The position numbers were made by a program, and so were the translations under genes. Positions 58,282 through 64,000 of a stretch of 64,000 nt of DNA are shown here, one piece after another. Positions within the stretch are counted from its first letter, which is position 1; every line of letters begins with the position of its first letter. The stretch is from Galerina marginata (lineage: Eukaryota > Basidiomycota > Agaricomycetes > Agaricales > Galerinaceae), in the NCBI GenBank assembly GCA_023014335.1, contig JAECYW010000025.1, forward strand, positions 248,001 to 312,000, given 5' to 3'. The notes beneath the pieces were generated by a model. It did not search any database, had not been told where the DNA came from, and saw only the letters and a list, made by a program, of their open reading frames with translations.

Positions 58282-58509
58282 ATGGCCGGCCCGAAATACC
58301 TGTTGATGATTGGGGCTGTAGGCCTACTTCTTTCACACTCGCATGGTGAAACTTCGAATTTGGTAAGTATTTCTGCAATCTATTCATCCACGACGTTACC
58401 ATTTCCCTCTTCGTTTATTTAGACTCACATGTTCTCGGTTCAACTGACTCCTTTGTTTTCTATAGATAGTCCATCGTCTCCTTACTGGATACGTTGGACG
58501 TGGCTGTGA
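58282..58509 (+). CDS. Possible tiny secreted peptide (55 residues)
   Basis: ATG at 58282 opens MAGPKYLLMIGAVGLLLSHS, a good signal peptide that ends at a strong GTAAGT donor (58363). A TTTAG acceptor at 58422 joins exon 58423-58509 in frame, giving a short mature part (THMFSVQLTPLF...) with no cysteine. An in-frame alternative is another acceptor at 58484 (TATAG). No TATA box is obvious. Evidence is the signal peptide plus one clean intron only. Confidence 0.35.
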
Positions 58510-58896
58510 ATCATTTCGCGGTGTGAGAAGGTCAGAGAACCTCATGTCACTTTTCTTTGGTGTTCTAATAACGCATCTGAAGATATTTTTGCCGTCTTCA
58601 TATCTATCTAATCTTTGGGATTTCCCTTGACTCTGGAATTTGCATGTGGACGTCACCTTCTCGGTCTCGCTGGCATTTCATTAAACTAAACGTTGGCAGG
58701 ACATCGCACGCATAAAGCATTGATAGTAAAAGAAGGCTTTTAAAGAAGTACATGTCCGATAAGACTGTATGCTCATTTCCATTTCACTCCCTAATGCCCC
58801 TCCGCAGCTCCGAGCCACCCGTTCAGCGAATGTCAGATGATGCTCAGGAGGAACCTTCGTGGATTTTGGATTTGTCCGACAAGGTGGTCGTGGTAC

Positions 58897-58903
58897 TATA
58901 AAA
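58897..58903 (+). promoter_or_regulatory. TATA box of the isochorismatase-like gene
   Basis: TATAAAA lies 65 bp before the ATG at 58962. Confidence 0.5.
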
Positions 58904-58961
58904 TGCCTTCAAGTTTCTGACACCTCTCAACGGCCCACGTCCTTCTCCGCCCGATTTGACC

Positions 58962-60260
58962 ATGAAATTTTCGTCCCATTTGCTCGCGCCCGTCTCTTTG
59001 GCGATATCTTTCCCTCCGGGTATACATTCTCAATCCATACCAGGCGTATCCGACAGCCCTCAGATTTTTGGAAATGTTTTCAATTCCTGGACGAAACTCA
59101 AATCTGGATGGGACGTATGTCGTTTTTCGTCGTTTTTCTTCTAAGATTAATCGCTAACGGCTACATTAGTTAACGCGCGGTATAAGCGCTGGGGCAATAA
59201 CACTCCCAATGCCTCAGGACGGGCCGATTGTAATACAGCCCAACAAGTCGGCTTTGGTCATTATAGATATGCAAAACTTCTTCTTACACGAAAGCCTGGG
59301 CGGAGATCCTTTGGGAAGGGCAATAGTTCGTATGTCCAGGCAGCTGCGATACCGATTTGAAGATTTGACATTAGACTTTTTTTCAAATCTAGCAACGACA
59401 GTGAACATGATTCATGCCTTCCGCGCTGCGGGTATGCCAGTCCTCTGGACAAACTGGGGATTGACCGAGTTCGACTGTAGGTGTTCGAGGATATTTCATG
59501 GACAGCGTAAAATTAACTGATTCAAACTGGAAGTAATGAACATGCCTCCTTCTTTCATTAGGGGGTTCTCTTCAGATGGCACTTCCAAGACATCTTTTGG
59601 GAGCGATATGGGAACAATCGTGGTTCCCAAGTCAGACCCATCAATTCCGGCGACCTCTAAAACCTCTGGAGGCAATATGACCATAGAGGTTGGGAGAAAG
59701 CTGGTGCGTGGAAGTTGGAATGCTCAGCCGTAAGTCGGACCTGCTTCCATTCCCATCGCGCGACAATGCTTAGCCTTTATTCTACCTAGATGGGGCGCGC
59801 TGTTCAAAGAGCAGGTCGACGGCGTCGCGAAAGGAACTGATTTCTACTTCAACAAAAGTTCGTCAAGTGGCGCCTCCTCTCCTTTCTGTACTCATTATCT
59901 GGGCTCTCTGCCACATAGACCGTCTGTCTGGAATGTGGGGTACAGGAACTCCAATGCAAACTTGGCTTCAAGACAATAGCATGACGACCCTCTTTTTTGG
60001 AGGAGTAAACATCGACCAGTGTGTTTGGGGTACATTGCTCGAGTAAGCAGGAACATCTAAGCTCTCAGTTTCACGACGCCTGACGGAATTGTAGTTCGTA
60101 CTATAAAGGATACGACGTCATTCTCATGGACGACATTTCAGCAACGACATCTCCGTTGAGTGCTACTCAGATGACCGACTTCAATGCAGGCCTCGATGGC
60201 TGGAGGGCAAATTCAACGGATATTATGGCGACCTTAAAAAATGCGGCGAAAAAAAATTGA
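58962..60260 (+). CDS. Isochorismatase-like cysteine hydrolase, probably secreted
   Basis: Seven exons (58962-59114, 59170-59329, 59393-59476, 59534-59729, 59790-59857, 59919-60042, 60095-60260) total 951 nt, or 316 residues, all in frame. The N-terminus (MKFSSHLLAPVSLAISFPPG) resembles a signal peptide of moderate strength. The fold's three catalytic residues are visible: Asp in ALVIIDMQNFF, Lys in FYFNKNRLSG and Cys in GGVNIDQCVWGTLLD. VNMIHAFRAAGMPVLWTNW is the usual strand-helix after the first catalytic residue. This superfamily includes isochorismatases, nicotinamidases and other amide or ester hydrolases; motifs do not fix the substrate. Isochorismatase proteins are secreted by some plant-associated fungi and oomycetes to lower host salicylate, but that link is only an analogy here. 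Confidence 0.88.
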
Positions 60261-61019
60261 GTACTAATTGTTTTATGGTATAATCGAGGATTCTCCTTCT
60301 TTCTCGTCCTCAACTTCCTCAAGTTGTCATCCGCCTATTAATTTAGGCGCTCAACCGAGATGGTTTGTCATGATTGTTACAATTTGATATCTACGCCTAC
60401 ATGAGACACAGGTTACGCTAATAAGGCAACCTCGATAGACCAAGATGAACTGTGGCCGCGCGCACCGTGTTTTGACGTCTCGTCCGAGTCAGTTCCCTTT
60501 CTGACGCAACTTAAGTTCCGGGCTGCAAGGCGTATCAACGACTTTTGGCTGGCATTCGTGAGTCTGACGGTGCTCATCCTCCATGTATTTTTGAGCTCTT
60601 GAGTTTTCGCGGCAGGAAAGAATATACTCAAGAACGTAATGAACTTGCCTTGATAAATATCACTTCTAGTCAGCCGAAAATATAAAGAACTTCCTGAGAT
60701 CGAAATTATCTCAAACAATTAAAAGCCAATGAAAAGCTGCCGATCCGAGGGTGTCTGCCGAGTCAACTCCGAAAATTCCAATCTGATCAACTCACTCGCA
60801 ACCAGCGGTCTCATAGCCGGAACCCCTTGAGACTCATCTACATAACTGTCTATGATCCGATTCAGAGGATTGCCTGCGCGAAGGTGGATTCATCGTGATA
60901 CTCTTAAAAGGAACTGAGTGCTGATTGACCCGGATCCTATTCACGAATGCAGCCACTGTGATACCAGCTTCCTTAAGTTCAAGGTTGACTTTAGCTTGAG
61001 GCTATCCCCTCCCTTCTCA
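60261..61019. other. Intergenic, no gene recognised
   Basis: A 101-codon minus-strand ORF (60413-60718) lacks motifs. The stretch probably holds the isochorismatase 3' UTR and the promoter of the split gene to the right. Confidence 0.4.
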
Positions 61020-64000
61020 ATGTCAGCCAAGTCGAGCAAGCTTCTTCAGATCCTCGATGACAGCGCTGCGGAATTCCAATATTCTGGCGGTGAATGGACT
61101 GTTAGTACCCTCGTTGAATGGTATCAGGGAACATCGATGTATCCAGCGTTTGCTAATTCCACGCTGTTTGGCACTCTTACTTTGTCCTTTGAGGGTGCGT
61201 GCCGCTTTAAGTCTGAACATTGGCAATAAATTTATGAATGATCAGGAACCTCCGTCGCGTTCATAGGTAACACTCCGGGAGATGCTTTACAGTCAGCCAC
61301 AGTCAGCATACATCAGGAAAACGTCCAATTCGTCTTTGGCATCTTCGTCTTTAAATAAGTGTCTTTATGGTCTTTGCTTTGGTTGGTTTGTCTCCGATGC
61401 GTCTTTGGCGTGATCTTCGTCTTCGGCCTGACATCTTCACTTCTCCACAGTTGTCTTTCTGTCTTTATGACTTGTTTCTGTCTTTATGTCCGAAAATTCA
61501 TCTTTGGTGTCTTTGGGTTGGAGGAGGCTTGCTGCCAGTAATTTGCTCAATAGTCCTCTTCAACAAGTGTTGTGTTCAATTTTTGCACTGTAGACCTCCG
61601 TTCTGCAAGTGTTCAAGTGACAAGAAACAGCATAATTATTTTAGATCTACAATTACACTGCAGGAAGAGGGTATTGAGTGAGACGTAAGTATAGAGTGAG
61701 TGTAGTGTCTGGTTTGTGGTAGATTTGTGAAAAATAACGTCCGCCGCAGCAACTCAAGGAAGGAACGGCGGCCCCTGCATAAAAGGAGCGCGCTCAGGCC
61801 GTTTGTTGGTGGTAGGGATGCCAGGGTTGGGAGTTAGATTGCGCTCGTGCTCGGTCCTATTCTTCGGCTTGAGTATGAAGGTATTAGTTATAGAGTGGGA
61901 GCAGATACCGAAGAACTGCATTATCACGATGAAAGGGATGAAACGATGGTGGGTCATCGATCATCTTTCAGTTTCTAAGTTCGTTCGAACTCCGAAACAC
62001 GTGACATTGTTGATTGTGGTTGAAACTCGATTTGGATAATCGGCGTTCATCCTTTCCTCTCAACCACCATGTAGACCAACGAACCCTTTACCATCTCTAC
62101 CTACATTCACTACGACGATTGTAGATGATCACTACAGGTACCCATTTGGACTTCGGTCTCAAAACCAACGACAATCGGGCTCGATGACCAGAGACCTGTG
62201 GTACTCATGTGTTATCGCCCTCCAGTATTCCCCGCGCCACGCACATCGAAACATCAAAAATCGTACCTCCTGGATAGCTTCTGGAGGAGTAGATAAAAGC
62301 GGTCCGTCAACCTCTGGCTCAGTAAGTCTACTTCGCGCACACTTTACCTTGGTGCGTCGTTCAATTTCTATATTGCTGATCGGAAAACTTACCTCTACCA
62401 CTCCTCCTCCTAGATCTCGACACCGCCGCCCCTTCGCGTGGATCCAATCGGAGGTACTTTACATCCCAGCTGTCTGACAAACCTTCGGATCCTCACCGTA
62501 CTACCAGGTTCTGAGGCTGCATCCAACCCCACCCCGTTTGAGTGTGCAGTTGGGTTCTACTTCAAAGTGGTTCTGTGTGCACCATGACGCCAACGGGCCG
62601 TGGAGCAGCTGCGCGTCACACCTTAGGTCTCTCTTCTCCTCGCTGCTGTCGGCACCTCCAGAGCTTGCGACCTTCGCGTAGCTCGGTCATGGAGGTGTAA
62701 TCGGGAACTGTTTGGCCTGTTGCTCAGTAAGTCTACTTTGCACGTCCTTTATCTTGACCAAGTCTGAATGATTAGTTGTTTTAATTGTCCAGTATGGTTA
62801 CGACGGTCAACAACCCTTCGATACATGGTGAGGTGGCATATTTGAATGGACAGTTCTCTGTTTGCTGATGAATCTTATACTATGTCGGCTTAAACGCGTC
62901 AATGCTACTCAGCATCCTTCGGCAAAATCGCGAAAACTGAATCACCCACAGCCGCAGTCGGCACGAGGCCTGTGCTCCATGTCCAACCCCACCGCTTTGT
63001 TCGTTGTGAGATGGCTAAGTGAGAATGCAATGTACAAGGTGTGTTCGTGGTAGCCCGTATCTATTACTCGTCTAGTCTCGTCTTGTTATATATAATCTAA
63101 TAGACTTTTTTATGTCCTAACTGCCACGAGAGAAAGTGAGAAATAAGCTTGTTTAAAGACGTTTGAGTACTAATATAAAGATGCTCAGCTGAAGCAAAGA
63201 CGGTAAAGACGGTCTTTGCAAAGCCCCTGATATGTCTCTGAAAGATGAAAGTCATCTTTGAAAGATGGTCAGCGTCTTTCGAAGACATGTACCCTACTTC
63301 TCAAAGACGTCGCATCTTTTTGGTCTTTGGCATCTTTAGGTCTTTGCAAAGACGCCAAAGACGCCCAAAGACGAGTCGGACATTTTCCTGATGTAGATGG
63401 AGGCCAACCGTATACCATCATCTATTCTACAACCACACCTCCACCGGCATACATTCAATGGTATCAATCCCCCACATTATCAGATGGTAAACATACTATC
63501 ACTCTGGCCCGCCTGGATCGGACTGCTGTCGACTGTGCACTCATAGAAGTAGGCCAAAATACCCCTCTTGTTGGCAAAACAATCGTCGTGGACAACGACG
63601 ACCCAGCCATCCAATACTCTGGCAGCTGGAAACGGGACGTAAATGAATTCGATGCAATTAATGTTCCAAGTGGTTTCCCTCTCCAAAACAGTACGCATCG
63701 TAGCTCGACTCCGGGTGACTCAGTAAAATTGCGGTTTTCTGGTACGCATTTACTTATTCAAGTTGATATATTTTCGTGCAGACACCCCTCCCCAGGTACT
63801 TTCGTTGCCGTCTATGGTATATTTGACTGGTCCAAGCTCAGCCTCCTCTCTGCAACATATACCCTTGATGGCGCCGTCCTTTCTCAAAGCTATCCTGTTA
63901 CAACGACATCAGAACGATATCAGGCAAAGGATCGACAGGCTTCTAACTTCCTTTACTTTTCGCAAGAGAATCTCCCGCCTGGCGACCACACACTGATCGT
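61020..64000 (+). pseudogene. Two-module beta-sandwich-like protein gene split by a TIR element; runs off the window
   Basis: The likely start at 61020 (MSAKSSKLLQIL) leads into module 1: DDSAAEFQYSGGEW, GTLTLSFEG, an intron (61195-61245), and TSVAFIGNTPGDALQSATVS. The coding sequence then breaks at a 2083-bp insertion (61311-63393) and resumes exactly in frame as DGGQPYTIIYSTTT, SDGKHTITLARLD. Module 2 follows: DNDDPAIQYSGSW, GDSVKLRFSG, an intron, then TFVAVYGIFDW, a YTLDG strand and LPPGDHTLI at the window end. Each module has the D-D-x-x-x-x-I-x-Y-S-G-x-W ... G-T-x-V-x-V-Y-G pattern of a common mushroom family of carbohydrate-binding-like sandwich proteins, often cell-surface. No signal peptide is evident at this start. 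The element contributes an early stop, so the product is truncated unless it is spliced. Confidence 0.72.
61311..63393. mobile_element. Non-autonomous DNA transposon with TIRs, subterminal GTCTTT arrays and TA target duplication
   Basis: The left end reads CATCAGGAAAACGTCC and the right end is its inverted complement, with three mismatches over 29 bp (both run on to CGTCTTTGG). The element is flanked by TA at 61309-61310 and 63394-63395. The first 210 bp carry about nine GTCTTT motifs. The last 200 bp carry about ten more in both orientations (AAAGAC and GTCTTT), a layout typical of transposase-binding subterminal repeats. The centre (61.7-63.1 kb) has no transposase-like ORF. Removing the element and one TA restores the host coding frame (Ser-Ile-Asp-Gly-Gly). 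The TA duplication suggests a Tc1/mariner-like or related superfamily; the size and repeat arrays are unusual for that group. Confidence 0.85.

Noticed and set aside
61268..63396. Splicing out the TIR element in the sandwich-domain gene (donor G|GTAACA at 61268 to TGTAG at 63396)
   Set aside because: It would keep frame but also delete about fourteen host residues, and a 2.1-kb intron is far outside the size seen in this window. It is noted as possible, not called.

Overview
The window is nuclear DNA of a filamentous basidiomycete, most likely a mushroom-forming agaricomycete. Genes are cut by many short introns (about 50-75 bp, GTRNGT...YAG). The families present are typical of these fungi: a long-type heme-thiolate peroxygenase, a TPR/CHAT protein, DUF6534 seven-helix membrane proteins, F-box/LRR-like paralogues, a proteinase-K-like subtilase and small secreted proteins. 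No bacterial, organellar, rRNA or tRNA sequence was recognised. Exon maps were made by eye from splice signals and reading-frame continuity.

Layout. 0.3-2.8 kb: ABC transporter (-). 7.1-8.5 kb: secreted peroxygenase (+). 9.7-11.3 kb: secreted, internally duplicated cysteine-containing protein (+). 13.6-18.8 kb: degenerate tandem repeat region without a recognisable gene. 19.2-19.5 kb: 87-residue cysteine-rich secreted protein (+). 19.8-23.4 kb and perhaps further: TPR/CHAT gene (-), carrying a 383-bp MITE inside its coding sequence. 25.9-26.6 kb: uncharacterised intronless gene (+). 27.2-36.8 kb: two DUF6534 genes (-) with unresolved sequence between and beside them. 37.2-40.7 kb: two tandem F-box paralogues (-). 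41.3-44.5 kb: two acidic, low-complexity proteins sharing a G-G-x-F-x-x-V-x-G-N type motif (-). 45.4-47.3 kb: a third DUF6534 gene (-). 48.3-53.4 kb: a complete, apparently young Copia retrotransposon (-) inserted into a small secreted-protein gene (-). 55.0-57.0 kb: S8 protease (+). 58.3-58.5 kb: possible tiny secreted peptide (+). 59.0-60.3 kb: secreted isochorismatase-like hydrolase (+). 61.0 kb to the end: a two-module beta-sandwich-like gene (+), split by a 2.08-kb element with terminal inverted repeats and a TA target duplication.

Two themes stand out. Several genes have a predicted secretion signal, often with a TATA box 50-70 bp before the start, as expected for an extracellular or host/substrate-facing gene set. 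Three mobile elements of different types (a MITE and a larger TIR element, both with TA duplications, and a Copia element with a 5-bp duplication) have each landed in an exon. In the CHAT gene the MITE supplies splice sites that would remove almost all of it and keep the frame.
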